Part shown: in pieces, positions 23,208 through 36,329 of the stretch
Numbering within the stretch: position 1 is the first letter of the stretch
Layout of the letters: each line of letters starts with the position of its first letter
From: Ziziphus jujuba
Taxonomy: Eukaryota > Streptophyta > Magnoliopsida > Rosales > Rhamnaceae
Assembly (NCBI RefSeq): GCF_031755915.1
Contig: NC_083384.1
Coordinates: 28,128,001 to 28,192,000 of the forward strand
Direction of reading: 5' to 3'
Length of the DNA: 64,000 bases
Made by a program: the position numbers and the translations under genes
Notes under the pieces: generated by a model
What the model was told of the DNA's origin: nothing
Database searches by the model: none
Seen by the model: only the letters and a program-made list of their open reading frames with translations

Positions 23208-24991
23208 CTTGTTTCAATACCATATACTAAGGTCAATATTAAATATTTGTAGCTTTTTGTGTCCTACCTTATTCTTTTTAGTATATAGGCAACCCCATGC
23301 CCTGTTTGACACTTTTAGTGGCTCATAAAATAAAATCCTTTGGCACTTACCTTGTTCTAGGAGTTAAAGAATCCTCAACCTTACTTATGATAAGCAAATT
23401 AGCATCTAAATCTAAGTTCCATGCAGATAAAAACAATATATAGAATAAAAAATTAAAAAAAAATTAAAAAAAAATTTAAAAAAAAAAAAAAAAAACAGTA
23501 ATCAGTCTACTAGAAGACTGATATTTTTTTTCACATCAACAATGAATCTTATAAGCTTACCGTTCAATTTGATTGATTACTGATTAATTTTCTTATATAT
23601 ATTTTTACTTTAAAAAATTTAGAAAGGAAAATTTTCATTGACCCCTTCCAACTTTAATAAAACATTATTCATCTCCTTTAAGTTTTCTAATTCATTATTA
23701 ACCCCTTAAAAGTGTTAATATTGTTATAAATTTCATATTTTAACTGATTTAAATTTCAAAAATAAAAAAATGGATTTAAGTTTCAAAAGTCTATTTTTCC
23801 CTCCTGTAGATTGAATTAATATTAATTTAATATTTGATTCTTTTATCATTTTATTTACCAATTTGTGTCACTTTATCTTACATTAAAAAATATATATATG
23901 ATTCTACCAATTTGGAAAATTTTAATATTCATGGATATAAAATCAAAAACCCCAAATAAAGAATTTCAATAATGAATTTTTATTTAGTACTAATTAAGAT
24001 AAATTCCTTGAATCCCCGAATATATTCAAAAAAAAAAAAAAAAACCAAAGCCAAAAGTGAACAAACCTGAAATTTTTATTAATCCATTTTTTTCTAATAT
24101 TTAGAAAGTTTTTGTCAAATACGTCGGGAAGAGAGCAAAGCTTGCATAACAAGCTAACACTGTTACCGAAAAAACTTACTCATTCCATTCAAAATTCACC
24201 CTTTACAATTTATTAATTTTTTTATATAAATATAAATGTATTTACCAACTTGCAATGGTGAATAATAAATTTGAAACCTCATGAGGTTAATAATATTTTA
24301 ACATATTTATAGTGAATCATTCATTTTTTTTCAATTAAAAAATAGTTTAAATGAAGTCAATTCATTATCTATATGTCTTTGATGAATGTAATCGATGATA
24401 ATTACTTTTATGACAAGTAGCAACATTCATAGTCAAAAAGTGTTTTCTTTTTAAGGAAAAATATTCTAATAGGAAATAGAGTGATTGTAAATTAAATTGA
24501 GAAGTTAACAATTGGAGTGGTGATAATTAATTAATCAAGTGATTAATACAAGTATTTACCACTATTCTGTTCAAAGCTTTGGACTTCTAATATAATTTCT
24601 TAATAATTTTCCATAACGTGATATGCTTTCTGGGTCTTCATCGATTATCTTGTATACCTAATTGTCAAATATATTTATCATGATGACGACTGAAATAGCC
24701 CCATTCCTTAGATTAACCTCAATTAATTGACTAAACATTGTCAACTATATAACTTATATAAGCATTATTTTAATTTAAAAAATAAAAAATATATATTAAA
24801 TAATAAAACTATACCCATACGGTTATCAGCTTGATTGGCACTTCCTTAATTTATGTTAATTTTTGTCAATTTTTTGGCCACAACTAACGAATCAGTTGCA
24901 CTGATGTGAGAGATAGATACCCTATGAGCCTTATAGCTAAATAGATTATACAAACTTCATTATGGGAAGGCAGGCCGGCCACTATATATAT

Positions 24992-25028
<37 letters not shown>

Positions 25029-26692
25029 TTATATGTACATACATGTATAATATGTACATGCATGTATAATAATCTTATCTTAACTACTTCCTAGCGGTTG
25101 ATAAAGTGGGTTTAAATTTTAACTAGTTCTTCTCTATAAAATGTTGACCTTTGGCTGAATTTCATCTAATTTTGATATAACTTGGATGCTTACATAAGAT
25201 TGAGAGTCAATTCATTCATATGATTTGGTAGCCATTAGAATACAAATGTTCAACAATAATTTTCTTTGCAATTATAAAGTTTCTATTAAGATTATCAAGG
25301 ATTGATATGGTAATGAGATATTTTATTTTAAAATTAAACTTGAGATTTTAAATTTCAACCATAAAGAAGCATTGAATTATGGAGAAAAAGAAAACATAAA
25401 AATAAGTAAATTTTGTAGATCGGATTCATTCTCAATCAATAATCCTTTTTAAAATCCATACAAAAACAGTTTTAAGTGGCAAAATTATTAATTTGTAGAT
25501 AATAATTCTGAATTTTAAATTCTCGCTTTAATATCCAAAAAAAAAAAAATGAAATAGATCCTCTTAAAGATTGAAAATCAAAGTATTTGGAAAAAAAAAA
25601 TTGTTAAAATTTTTTTTAGAAATATTGAAAAATAAAATTGCTAGGCAGAGGTAGAGCGAGGGCCACGAAGATTTAAAGGGATGGAAAATGATGAGACGGA
25701 GGGCCGGCAATAGGAGATGGCCGTGGGGAGTACTGTGGATCGTGCAGAAGCGTTGTAGCAAATCGAGAATATTAGGACCCGGTCAAAGTGGACCCCTTTT
25801 TTTTGACATTTTTTATTTTATTTTATGACTGAGACATTCGGACCACGCTCGCTCTGGTTTTGGTCCTTGTCGGAGGACAACGCGTCCTACGCCGCGATCA
25901 TCTAGATTTGTGGGCTTGCTCGCTCATCAAATTACACATCTCTCTACAATTATACATAAAACCACCAACAAGCCGTTTCCCAAACAAATTTGTGGATATT
26001 CAATCAATTATGTCCATTTTAACTAGCAATGATATCTCAATTTCACCAAATAAAATAATAATAATAATAATAATAATAATCATTTCTCAAGCAGCAATGT
26101 TACATGTATTAAAAAAAAAAAAAACTAATTAGCATATCCATACAATTTAAATATAAATAAATAAATTTTAAATATAGAAAAATAAATTAATTAAATAATT
26201 CAATATTGATATATTATTTAAATAAATATATCTTAATAGAGTACGAACAAAAAATAGAAAAAAAAAATTTATTAGGATTTTATGACATAATATTTATATT
26301 TACTAACATGATTTATTTTTTAAAGATAAAAGATGAATATATTAATTAAAAAAGAGCAGGAACATCGTTATCCAGTACATCTTCAAAACACAATGGAGCT
26401 TCTTTTAACCAAACAATAAAAGATCATCCAAATTAATAGCAAAACGTGCTAAAGAATGAGCCACGTTATCAGTTAACCAAGGAGTAAAAAAGCAAAGGGA
26501 AAAAAAAACTGAAAAAAAAAATTATATTTCTTTTTTATTAACTATTAAGTTTTTTGAATCCTTAGGTAATGTAAATCCCCGTTGAGAATATAGTGATAAC
26601 ATTTACAGTATAATTGATGTTGATTATTTAGATGTGTAAAAAAAAAAAAAAAAAAAAAAGAGCAAAAAAATAACTTTATTGCAAATATGTAT
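16866..26692. other. Gene-poor AT-rich stretch upstream of MYB
   Basis: About 9.8 kb with no gene I can support. The first 1-2 kb before 16,865 should hold the MYB promoter. The rest is AT-rich with TA microsatellites (18,078-18,106, 19,244-19,267, 19,438-19,457, 23,176-23,204, 25,000-25,022), a TA-to-TG compound repeat at 19,534-19,573, poly(A)/poly(T) runs, and AT-rich stretches resembling small MITE-like repeats (for example 21,715-21,920). Short open frames are composition-driven and lack codon or motif support. Confidence 0.6.
25620..25930. other. Isolated GC-rich island, unknown
   Basis: About 300 bp of clearly higher GC (AGACGGAGGGCCGGCAATAG, GGACAACGCGTCC, TACGCCGCGATC) in DNA that is otherwise very AT-rich. 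Short open frames exist on both strands but none has a recognisable domain. It could be a remnant of an exon or promoter, or part of an unrecognised element. Confidence 0.4.
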
Positions 26693-26977
26693 TTATATGA
26701 AAAATATTATTTGGTATCCTTGATGATGGAGTATTATTCAATTGCAGATATTACATAATAATCTAATTAATTACAATTAACATGTTCATTTTTCTACACT
26801 AAACCATTAGTATTAAAAAATTTAAAAATATTCCAACTAATATTTACCGTGTTATCAGGGACAAGTAGTAAACTGACATGATATTTATTCTTCCCTTCTT
26901 TTTACTTTTTTGTTTTTTTAAACATTTCTAGTCGTATTTGGGTTTCTAAAAATAAAAAATTAAAAAAGGTATATCGC

Positions 26978-27016
<39 letters not shown>

Positions 27017-27945
27017 GTTTGGAAAGTGCATCCAAAAATCATCCAACTTCTTGGTCAATTAAATATGCGATAACGTTAAATCTGCGTGTTTTTCTTATTT
27101 CTCGCTAAATTTTATTACCATATAGGATGGTAGTATGTCTTAATCGCTAAATTGCAATATTTACTATCCTAAACTATAAAATAGTTATTTGAAAAAAAAT
27201 TTTAAGCGATTAATTTGAACAGAGTTTTTTTTTTTTTTTTTTTGGAATAAAATTAAAAACAGAGTTAAAGATATATGTTTCAATGTTCTAAAACAAACTA
27301 TGATATTTGGGTAAAATACATCATATAATTTTGGCCGCACGATATTATCGTCCAAAAAATAAATTTTAAAATAACTTTTCAGATTTTGACAAATATTTCA
27401 CTTTTTTCTTGATATGAAAATAATAATAATAATAATAAAAGAAGACATTCATTTTAAATGGAAGCTTTTGTTTTTTTTTTTTTTTAATTCCCTCTAGCCT
27501 CAAAATATGTCTTATTTTATCCAAAGTATAAAGATATGTAAATTTCGTTTATTTTTAAATATAAGTATAACAAAAGTCCTTAATTTTTCAAAGTATAAAG
27601 ACATGTAAATTTTGTATATTTTTAAATATAAGTATAACGAAAGTGCTTAATTTTCATTATTTAAAATTTAACATATTGGTTACATACATACATATTTAGT
27701 ATTACTCTAATAAAATGCACCCTATTTTTAAAGTAAGATTTCTCCGTTTATGATGATTGGATTCTATATAATTATTTGGATTTATAATTTTGTAAAATTT
27801 AGTGGTTATAAAAGGATGAACCTTACTTTAAAAAAATAACATGCACTTTATTTGAGCCTAATTCATATTATATATACTACAGATAAAAATTCCAATCATT
27901 ATTGTGTGTTTTGGACTGATAATTAAAAGCATTAATACTGGCAAA
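26693..27945 (+). repeat. Copy A of a degenerate ~1.3-kb tandem duplication
   Basis: Runs from ATATGAAAAATATTATTTGG to GCATTAATACTGG. It shares long matched blocks in the same order with copy B at 28,003-29,190: TTATTCTTCC, CATCCAACTT, AATTGCAATATTTACTA, TTTTGGCCGCAC and GATAAAAATTCCAA. It contains a GT microsatellite at 26,980-27,018 and an internal 68-bp duplication. Confidence 0.75.
27520..27650 (+). repeat. 68-bp direct duplication inside copy A
   Basis: CAAAGTATAAAGATATGTAA through AAGTCCTTAATTTTT is followed at once by a near-identical unit starting CAAAGTATAAAGACATGTAA. Copy B has one corresponding unit, so this step is younger than the larger duplication or was reversed in copy B. 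Confidence 0.85.
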
Positions 27946-28002
27946 AAATATTTTAAATGAAAAAATATGTTTTTTTTTTTTTTGAAACAAATTGAATATA
28001 TA

Positions 28003-29190
28003 TATATGAAAAATATTATTTGATCTTGGGCATTTTAAATGACGCTTATTATATGACCCTTTTATTAGTTATTATTAAAATATTTATTTTTTATACTATA
28101 TTTTTAGTATTAAATAAATAAATAAATTTACCAAATTTTTTTATGTATTAGCAGGGGATCCACCGATAATATTTATTTGTAATTGACAAATATATCTTTT
28201 CTTCTTCTTCTTTTTTTTTTTCTTTTTTTTTCTTTTTTTTTTCTGGTAATAATATTTATTCTTCCTTTCTTTTTACATTTTCTTATAAACATTTTTAGTT
28301 GTATTTGGTTTTCTAAAAATAAAAAAAGAAAATATATCCTAAATCATCCAACTTTTTGGCCAATTAAATATGGGATACGTTAAATCTCCCTTTTTTCTTA
28401 TTCCACACTAAATTTTATTACCATGATATTGGATGGTAGTATATCTTGAGCTCTAAATTGCAATATTTACTACCCTAAACTATAAAATAGTTATTTAAAA
28501 ATAAAAATAAAAACTTTAAAAGCGATTATTTCGAAGAGAGATTTTTTTTTTTTTGGGAGAAAATTAAAAAGGAGTTAAGGATATATGTTTTAATGTTCTA
28601 AAGCAAATTATGATATTTGGGTCAAATACATCATGCAATTTTGGCCGCACAATATTATCATCCAAAAATAAATTTTAAAATAACTTTTCAAATTTTGACA
28701 AGTACTTCACTTTTTTTAATTTTTTTTTTTTTAAGAAGACAGAGAAAAGACAAATACTTTAATTGATATAAAAAAAATATTAAAAAAAACTGCAGAGATG
28801 AAAATGACATTCATTTGAGATGGAAGCTGTTATTTATTTATTTTTTTCTCTAACCTCAAAATGTAAATTTTGTTTTTTTTAATATATAAATATAAATAAA
28901 GTCCTTATTTTCATAATTAAAAATTTAACAAATTGGTTGTATATGTATTTAGTCTTGTCTAGTAAGATGCATCTTACTTTAAAAAAGTAACATTTTTTCC
29001 TTCGTAATTGAATTCTGTGTAATTATATGGACTTATAATTTCATGAAATTCAATACTTACAAAAGAAATCTTACTTTGAAAAAAATAATATACATATTAT
29101 TTAGTCCGAGCTCATATCATATATACTGTAGATAAAAATTCCAAACATTTATTGTGTTTTGGACAGATAATTCGAAGCATTAATATTGGT
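28003..29190 (+). repeat. Copy B of the ~1.3-kb tandem duplication
   Basis: Starts ATATGAAAAATATTATTTGA and ends GCATTAATATTGG, aligned to copy A with many substitutions and indels. Offsets between matched blocks vary from about 1,250 to 1,370 bp. No coding signal is shared, so the duplicated unit is probably non-coding. Confidence 0.75.
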
Positions 29191-30374
29191 TCCCTAAGTT
29201 TAAGGATTGATTATATAGCTTAGAATTATAATATTGAGAATTAAAGAATGAAAAAGATGACCTCTCCCTGTTGATATAAAAGGGGATTGAGGTAAGTGGA
29301 TCTGAGCCTTGGATAAAGTTGGAAAAAATGATAAAATAATTACATTACAGGAGTACTGCTGTCCAAATAAATAAATAAAGAAATAATCATGTTACAATAC
29401 AAAAAGACAAAAAGTTTTAACTTTTAAGATTAATTATAAAATTTCTTAATTCATATTATATTTTGAAAATCTGTGATAACTTAAAATAAAATGGAAAGTA
29501 GAAATATCATCAAATATTTTAAAAAACAACTTAAGATACTATGCGTATAAGTAAAGAACTTCAGCGTTTAAAAATCAACAAAATCAGTGTTTTATGCGTG
29601 CAATTTTTAACATATAATAATAGTGCAATAGGGTGATAAACAGAATACAAAAATAAAAAGGTGTTCAGCTCCCAAGTAATAAACTGCAAAACACCAATCA
29701 ATTTACAAAAAAACTTGGGATGCAGACTTTAATATCTGAACAAAACAAATATTTTAATTAGATAAATCAATTACTTTTTATTTTTGAGAATTAATTTAAT
29801 CATAAACATATAGGAAACTAAAACATTCAATTTTTTTTTTTTTAAAAAGGTTGTTTTAGGAACGTGAAATTTGAATGGATCAATATATATATATATATAT
29901 ATATATTTTAAGTAATGAATGAATGATTAGGTTATTATTAATTTATATATTTATTTTTTGGTAGAAAAAGTAGACCATAATTCGTCACTGCCATGATCAT
30001 AATTTTCGAAAATTACAAGTTTGGGATAAATATTGTTTGTCTTTTTAGGATAGCAAAATTGTTGAGGAATGTATTGGGACAAAGGAGGGGTAAAATGGGG
30101 AAACAATAAAAGCAAGAAGCGCCGAGTCAGCGTCCACGAAAAGGAAGAAGAAACGGTCTAGTCCCCGACAAAGCTTACGACCAATTCACTCGCACATATT
30201 TAACTGCCAAACCGATTCTCTCTATCTTAAAACCTCTCCTTACCTGACGGCTTTTTCTTCTTCTTCTTCATTTGCTCTCTTTTTACCTAATTTTCTTTCT
30301 TTTCTGTTTTTTTAATTTTTCTAATTTTTTGTTTTTCAAAATTTTCAATATCAAAAAGGAAAAAGGAAGAAAAT
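29191..30374. other. Upstream region of the ROH1-like gene
   Basis: AT-rich until about 30,050, with a TA microsatellite at 29,884-29,906. The 300 bp before the ATG are less AT-rich, with CT/TTC-rich tracts (30,252-30,270) typical of plant 5' untranslated regions. No clear TATA box can be chosen. Confidence 0.45.
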
Positions 30375-31550
30375 ATGCGTGCAACAGATAATCAGGGTTC
30401 ATTTTTGAACCGAATCAGTATCCGCAGAAATCAAGTGGTTTCAATGGATAACAACCACGAACAAGAGCTCGAAGACATCGAGCTTTTCCAAAAACACGTC
30501 GGCGATCGTTTCGCCGACCTTTTATCGCCGGCCGAAGATACCTCCGTCGATGCCCTCCTCTCAATCGCGTGGCTCAGGAAGATCCTCGACGTTTTCCTCT
30601 GCTGCGAGGCCGAATTCAAAGCAATCATGATAATGGGTCGCGACCCTTCTCAGATTTCCAAACCACCTCTCGATCGCCTCCTCCACGAACTTCTTGACCG
30701 AGTCGTTAAGACCTTAGACGTCTGCAATGCGGTGAGTCACGGCGTCGACGCCGTTCGGCATTTTCAGAAACTCGCCGAGATTGCCGTTTCGGCTTTGGAA
30801 CAGAGGCCGATCGGCGACGGACAAGTCCGGCGGGCCAAAAAGGCTTTGAACTCGTTGGCCGTGGCGATGACGCTGGAAGATAAAGACGGAGCCGTTGGCA
30901 AATCCACGGAGAGAGCGTGGTCTTTCGGCCGGAGAGGCGGCGGGGGCGGTGCAGTGAATAAGGATCGGAACCCGGGGAATTTCCGACCCATTTGTTGGAA
31001 CATGGCAAAAGGGTGGTCCGCGTCTAAGCAGATTCAAGCAATGTCGTCCAATCTGGTGGCGCCACGTGGTGGTGAAACGTTGGCCGTCCCAATTTACATA
31101 TCTAGCATGGTGATGGTGTTTGTGATGTGGGCTTTGGCGGCTGCGATTCCGTGCCAAGAGAGAACAGGTTTGGGGAACCATTTCTCTGTGCCAAGGCAGT
31201 TGTCATGGGCACAATCGATGATGGGTTTGCAGGAGAAGATCTCAGAGGAATGGAAGAAGAAGGAGAAGAAAGGGTCTGCCGGGTTGTTGGAAGAGATGCA
31301 GAAAATGGAGAAATTAGCACAGTCCTTGACCGAATTCGCCGACAACTTTCAGTTTCCTGCCGAGCCCGAAAGGCTAGAGGAGGTTGAGAACCAGGTTGCG
31401 GAATTGGCAGAGATTTGCAAGAAAATGGAAGAAGGATTGGTTCCTTTGCAGCAACAGCTCAGGGAGGTCTTTCATAGGGTGGTGAGGAGTAGAGCAGAGA
31501 TTCTTGATGCGTTGGAACAAGGCGGCAAATCATCAGCATCCATTATGTAA
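30375..31550 (+). CDS. ROH1/BYPASS1-related protein (DUF793 family)
   Basis: An intronless 391-codon frame. The start MRATDNQGSFLNRISIRRNQ and the following DNNHEQELEDIELFQKHVGD resemble ROH1-family proteins of Arabidopsis (At1g63930 and the At1g74450/At1g18740 group); the length fits. ROH1A is reported to bind the exocyst subunit EXO70A1, and BYPASS1 relatives influence root-derived signalling, so a membrane-trafficking or signalling role is inferred. A hydrophobic stretch near residues 240-260 (YISSMVMVFVMWALAAAIP) could be a membrane segment. The C-terminal 120 residues are Glu/Lys-rich and predicted coiled coil by eye (EKISEEWKKKEKKGS and later heptads). The ATG at 30,375 is preferred over the internal Met at 30,444 because the conserved N-terminus begins there. 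No break is visible. Confidence 0.9.
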   Translation: MRATDNQGSFLNRISIRRNQVVSMDNNHEQELEDIELFQKHVGDRFADLLSPAEDTSVDALLSIAWLRKILDVFLCCEAEFKAIMIMGRDPSQISKPPLDRLLHELLDRVVKTLDVCNAVSHGVDAVRHFQKLAEIAVSALEQRPIGDGQVRRAKKALNSLAVAMTLEDKDGAVGKSTERAWSFGRRGGGGGAVNKDRNPGNFRPICWNMAKGWSASKQIQAMSSNLVAPRGGETLAVPIYISSMVMVFVMWALAAAIPCQERTGLGNHFSVPRQLSWAQSMMGLQEKISEEWKKKEKKGSAGLLEEMQKMEKLAQSLTEFADNFQFPAEPERLEEVENQVAELAEICKKMEEGLVPLQQQLREVFHRVVRSRAEILDALEQGGKSSASIM

Positions 31551-34293
31551 AATTTCAAAAGAGGTTGCTGTTAAAAAAATTATTGAGGGAGATAAAAGAT
31601 TTGAGGTAACTTTCATTATTATTATTATCATTATTATTTTGTTTTTGGTGATGCCCTGTTGGAATTTGTTTATATGGGTGCTTTTGGCTCATGAAAAAAA
31701 AAAGAAAAAAGAAAAACAGGGCTAGCTCTGAACCTGGAATGAGAAATTAGCAAAATCCTTTTTTGTTTTTTTTTTTTTCCCCTCATTGAGTACACAGCGT
31801 CAGCCACTAAGGTTGTGGTGGAATATGCTTTTGTAAACGTTGTTAATGGTACTCTTTTTTTTTTGGTTCATTTTTTTTTTTCTTCTTTCTGAAGTATTTG
31901 GGTACAGAGACTCTAATTGAAGAGACATTTATATATGTACATATCCAATGAATTTCTTCTTTTGTATTAAAATGAGAGAATTGGAGACGTCTTGTTCTTA
32001 TCTTTTCATATTCATGTTTGGAAAAAGGTTGGAGATTTTGCATAATCTAGTTATCAATGCTGAAAACTTGTAACTAAGGTATGGAAAAAAAAATTTTATT
32101 CGTGAATGATACATCTAATCTAACATGTTATTGGTCTTTTTGTCATAAAAGCTGTAAATATTTTTATACGATGTTGTTTAGTTTGGTTTTAGTAAGCTTT
32201 GGCCAATAATTTTGGAATTGGTACGTTAATCCATAAATTTTCTTCATTAGTGTTTCCTAACTTATGGCAAAGCAAATTTAGATTTTTATTTTTTTTGATT
32301 TTTGGTGGAACTGGAACTTGATGGTAATATTGCTTGGTTGGTAATGTATTCTTTTTAGAAACGTGGAGACAAGTGAAAAATAACGCACGAGTTTCCTCCA
32401 GTTTCCTCATAGTCTGGGCTCTGTTTGGCTTTCTTTTCTAATCATTTTCCTTCCCAATATTCCATATTTGTATGCAAGAAGCACGAGAAGAATCCAACCG
32501 AAAGTTACAAGCACAAGAAAGAAAACAGAAGGCGAGCCAAAAAAAAAAAGGGGCATAGCCTGTGAAACAGTTGTTTCCATCACTGATAATCATTTTCATT
32601 GCCAATATACTTTTTATTTTTTATTTTTTTATTTCTTGATAAATAACCTACTTCCAAGAAACCCATTGTTATATATCTTCGTCTGAAAATGTCAATACAA
32701 CTTGGAGCCTTTTTGATGCACAAAAATTGTTCATTTTTTATTTCTATATCACCATCATCAGATATTGTACCGTTGTAACTATAATGTGGTGAACTCTTTT
32801 GACAAATTCATGTCTCTCTATGCTTGTTCTTTTTGTCCGTGTTACTTTGGCAATTATGACAAAGAATTCACTTGAGGTTGAGAAGGACTAAACAGAGCAG
32901 AGTAGGCGAATAGTAAGTACAAAAGTGAATGGTTATTGTGTTAGCTTGGCTAAAGCCAACTTGAAGCTTTTCCCTGTGAGAAAGGGAAAAAGACATGGTC
33001 AATTTGGTAGAGAAGAGATGGACTGTGGGCATGGTCGAGACTTGTTGATGGGCTCGTAATAAAAGCATAGTTAGGTAACATTTTTGTGTTAAGATGTAAA
33101 CAGAATTGAATTGTTCACTAGCTTGAGTATTACTGTAGTTTGAGTTAGATTTCTCTCATTGGAAATTAATATATTTGATTTCTTATCATTTTAAGCATAT
33201 ATATATATATATATATAAAACAAAAAAAAAAAGAAAAAGAAAAAAGAAAGAGGACTTTTGGTATTATTTTCCTTGACAAGCAAATAGATATCGTTTTGAA
33301 GCGGTCTTTAATTCAAATCTGGAATGAGTCCTTGAAGGAGGAGGAGGTGACAATGACCATTCATTATGTCAATTGTGGATAATAATGTTTATAATTTAAG
33401 GGTGTCTTAAATTATTCGATTGAGCAAATTTTCAGGGAACCTTATTCAAATTTATAAACAAAGGGATAAAGCATTTATTGGATTTTGGTCTCAATTCTAA
33501 CTACCGTACACATATTCTACTGAAGATCCATTTCCGGTTTTTTTTTTTTTTTAATTTTTTTTAAGGAAATTTTTCTTCGTCTATGAAAATTTATTATATA
33601 TCATGTTTCCTTCAATTTTTTTTTTTGGTAATAAAAACTAACTTTAAATTTCTCTTAAAAAAAAGTCCTACCAATAATATCTTAATCGAAATATTTTTTA
33701 TTCACTATCATAAAAAGCTCGGGATTTTTTTTGTTTGTCGATTTAAATTTGATTTATACATACTAATCTATTTGGGAATTAAAATGAGGACGTATATTAA
33801 CCATGCGAAAGAAAAGCTGGAAAATGCGATACTCAAATAAGAGTTTTAGAGCATCTCCAATGATTTTCTGTCTATTTCAAAATTATTTGTCACATCAGAT
33901 AAATAGATAAGATTTTAAAAAAATCTTCTACAATAGTTTTGTCCATTAATTCTGTCAAACAGATGTGGCAATAAAAGAAATAGAAACTGTGAAAGACATT
34001 GTTTACTTCTGGAAGTTCTATTAGACATGCTGAGTCAGTATTTTATTTATTTTTATTGATTTTTGTTAAGAGAAAAAGATTTCTGTGTGAATTTTTTGTT
34101 TTTTTAGTTAGATATAATTTTAAAATAACAAATTACACATTAGCATTTAATAATATTTTAAACAAAATTTATTGGAGAAAAATTATCTAAAATATTATTT
34201 ATTAAATAAATATGAATATTTTTCAAAATCAATGCTACATGTACTTCAATAAAAATAAAAATAAAAATAAAAATGAAGATGTTGTTAGAGGTT
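31551..34293. other. Intergenic DNA between ROH1-like gene and MULE
   Basis: Probably begins with the ROH1-like 3' UTR. The rest is AT-rich with poly(T)/poly(A) tracts and a TA run at 33,199-33,217. From 33,849 a stretch beginning GAGCATCTCCAATGATTTTC resembles 45,375-45,510 and may be a dispersed element. No gene is supported. Confidence 0.5.
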
Positions 34294-34302
34294 TCCTAAA
34301 AA

Positions 34303-34400
34303 GGGTTTTTTCGAAAAGTAGCCACCTTGTAATATGATTTTTGAAGAATAGCAAATTTTTTTTTTTTTAAAACTAGCCATTTTGGGACAAAAATATCCTT
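34303..34400 (+). repeat. MULE left terminal inverted repeat
   Basis: GGGTTTTTTCGAAAAGTAGC to GGGACAAAAATATCC. It aligns along its length with the reverse complement of about 38,638-38,741. Confidence 0.8.
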
Positions 34401-35050
34401 GATAAAATTGAAAATTATGCAATAGTTTTTTTTACTCTTTCCTTCTTCTTTTACACAGCCGTTCATGCAAGGGTTTTTCTAATAGGCCACTCTTTGTATC
34501 TCATCTCCTCTCATTCTCATTTTCTTGTATTTTTTCATATCTGAAACTAAACTCAGGTAAAATTTTTATCTTTTTTCTTATTAGATGAAACTAAGGAAAT
34601 ATGTGTTTTTTCTCTTTTTTCTCTTTCTCTTTTTTCTTGTATTTTTTGATAGTTTTGGAATTTTTAAGCTATTTATTTAATATGAGTATGCAAGAAATTA
34701 ATTTATGAGCTGTTATATGTGAGTTTAAAGATACTTAGGTGGCATATGGTTTGAAAATGGGGGAAAATTTATGTAAAACTGAAAAATTACGAAAAACAGT
34801 AAAAACAGAGGAAATTTGGCAAAAAAGATGAACTTCCGCCATTTTCCTCTAGTTTGTCAGTTTTCGCAAGTTTTCCGCTAATTTTTCGCCAATTTTCCGC
34901 CAATAGGAAAAACCCATATTTGGCAGAAAAAATAAAATAAAATCAACTTTTTTAATACAATTAATATGTTTGTTTAGTATTATTCAAATTTTTATATATT
35001 TATTGATTTAGTTTAACGTTATTCATTTAATTTTGTAGTAAAATAGAAGA

Positions 35051-35925
35051 TGATGATATTGTAATTGCGGTTTTATACAATGGAACATTGGTACAAAATG
35101 ATGGTCGTAATTGAGAATATCGAAATGGTAAAAATATAATGGTTTCCGTCGGCAAGAGATGCACAAAATCAGAGTTAGAGGATGAGATTTTCAATTCTAT
35201 TGAGATAGATCGAAATGAATATTTGCTAAAGCTAAAATGGATATATGGACAATGTGCAAAAAAGTTGGATCCTACAGAAGTACGCTGTGATAGGGATGTG
35301 AAATGCTTTCTTTAAGAAGTGAGGAATGGAGGGATGATAATGATGCAGCTTCCAATGTATGTTGAGGTGATTTTGAAAGTTGAACATGTATGTAGAAATG
35401 TTCATCAAATAGCCTTTGTTTCAGATAGTGGGAGTAATCTTCATTCTTTTTCTTGTCCTCCAATTGGCATTCGTCTACCACAAGTTTCTGGTACTGAACC
35501 TATTCAGGCTACATCTCAGGAAATTAGGGTTCAAGAAACTCAGTTTAGAGATTAAGTTGATGTTCGTGGGGCTTGGACATCATTTAACATCCACGAAGTA
35601 GTTGATGTTGGAGGTGACTATGCTGAACGGTTTCCTAACGATGAGGAGTATGAGCAGTTGCATAATATTGATCATGATGAGAATTACTATGCAGCAGGGG
35701 ATGATGTTGATCATAATGATGTAGATTTTGATCACGAGTTGCCGGACAATGATAATGATATGCATCTTGAAATGAACAATGAAGGAGTTGATGATGTTAG
35801 GCCGAGGATGCAACGCATACCATCCCAAAGTAAAGATATTATTGGACGTAGATGTAGCCGATGCGGTGGTGTTAGACATTATAGGTAGATATGTACGAAT
35901 CCATTGTCTTATGCTTTGAATTAGG
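35051..35925 (+). pseudogene. MULE transposase remnant: N-terminal domain joined to zinc knuckle
   Basis: One frame carries recognisable pieces separated by stop codons. First is an N-terminal MULE-type domain (VLYNGTLVQNDGRN, then NIMVSVGKRCTKSELEDEIF) that reaches PMYVEVILKVEHV. Next is an Asp/Glu-rich linker (DNDNDMHLEMNNEGVDDVRP). Last is a zinc knuckle, CSRCGGVRHYR, then a stop, then ICTNP, matching the C-x2-C-x4-H-x4-C end seen in plant MULE transposases (usually GHNRRTC). Between linker and knuckle, where several hundred residues of DDE transposase and SWIM zinc finger belong, only about 15 residues remain. At least three stops interrupt the frame. Confidence 0.72.
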
Positions 35926-36133
35926 AAGTTTTAATTTAGTATTATGGTTTAATATCTTTTGATAATTATTTCATATCTTGGATATTATATTTTCTACTCG
36001 ATGGTGGAAGATTTATTAGCAATTTTTTTTAAAAAAAAAAATTTAATCCCAAATGAAAAGAGGCCTTCTGGAGTTGATTTTAAATCTTTAGTTTATATCT
36101 CATTTTATGAAATGTCCAAATAATTTGGAAAAG

Positions 36134-36185
<52 letters not shown>

Positions 36186-36329
36186 CATTTTTTCTTTTCT
36201 TTTAAATGGTTATTGATGTTAAAAGTCAATACATTTTTTGTTAAATTCATTTTCATCTTATATAATATTTGTCTCCACTTTCAATTTTTTTACCCCACTA
36301 TTAATTTAAATAATCTATTAGAAATTGAT

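Noticed and set aside
30431..31387. Antisense and alternative frames across the ROH1-like gene
   Set aside because: They are shadows of the 391-codon gene, lacking domains.
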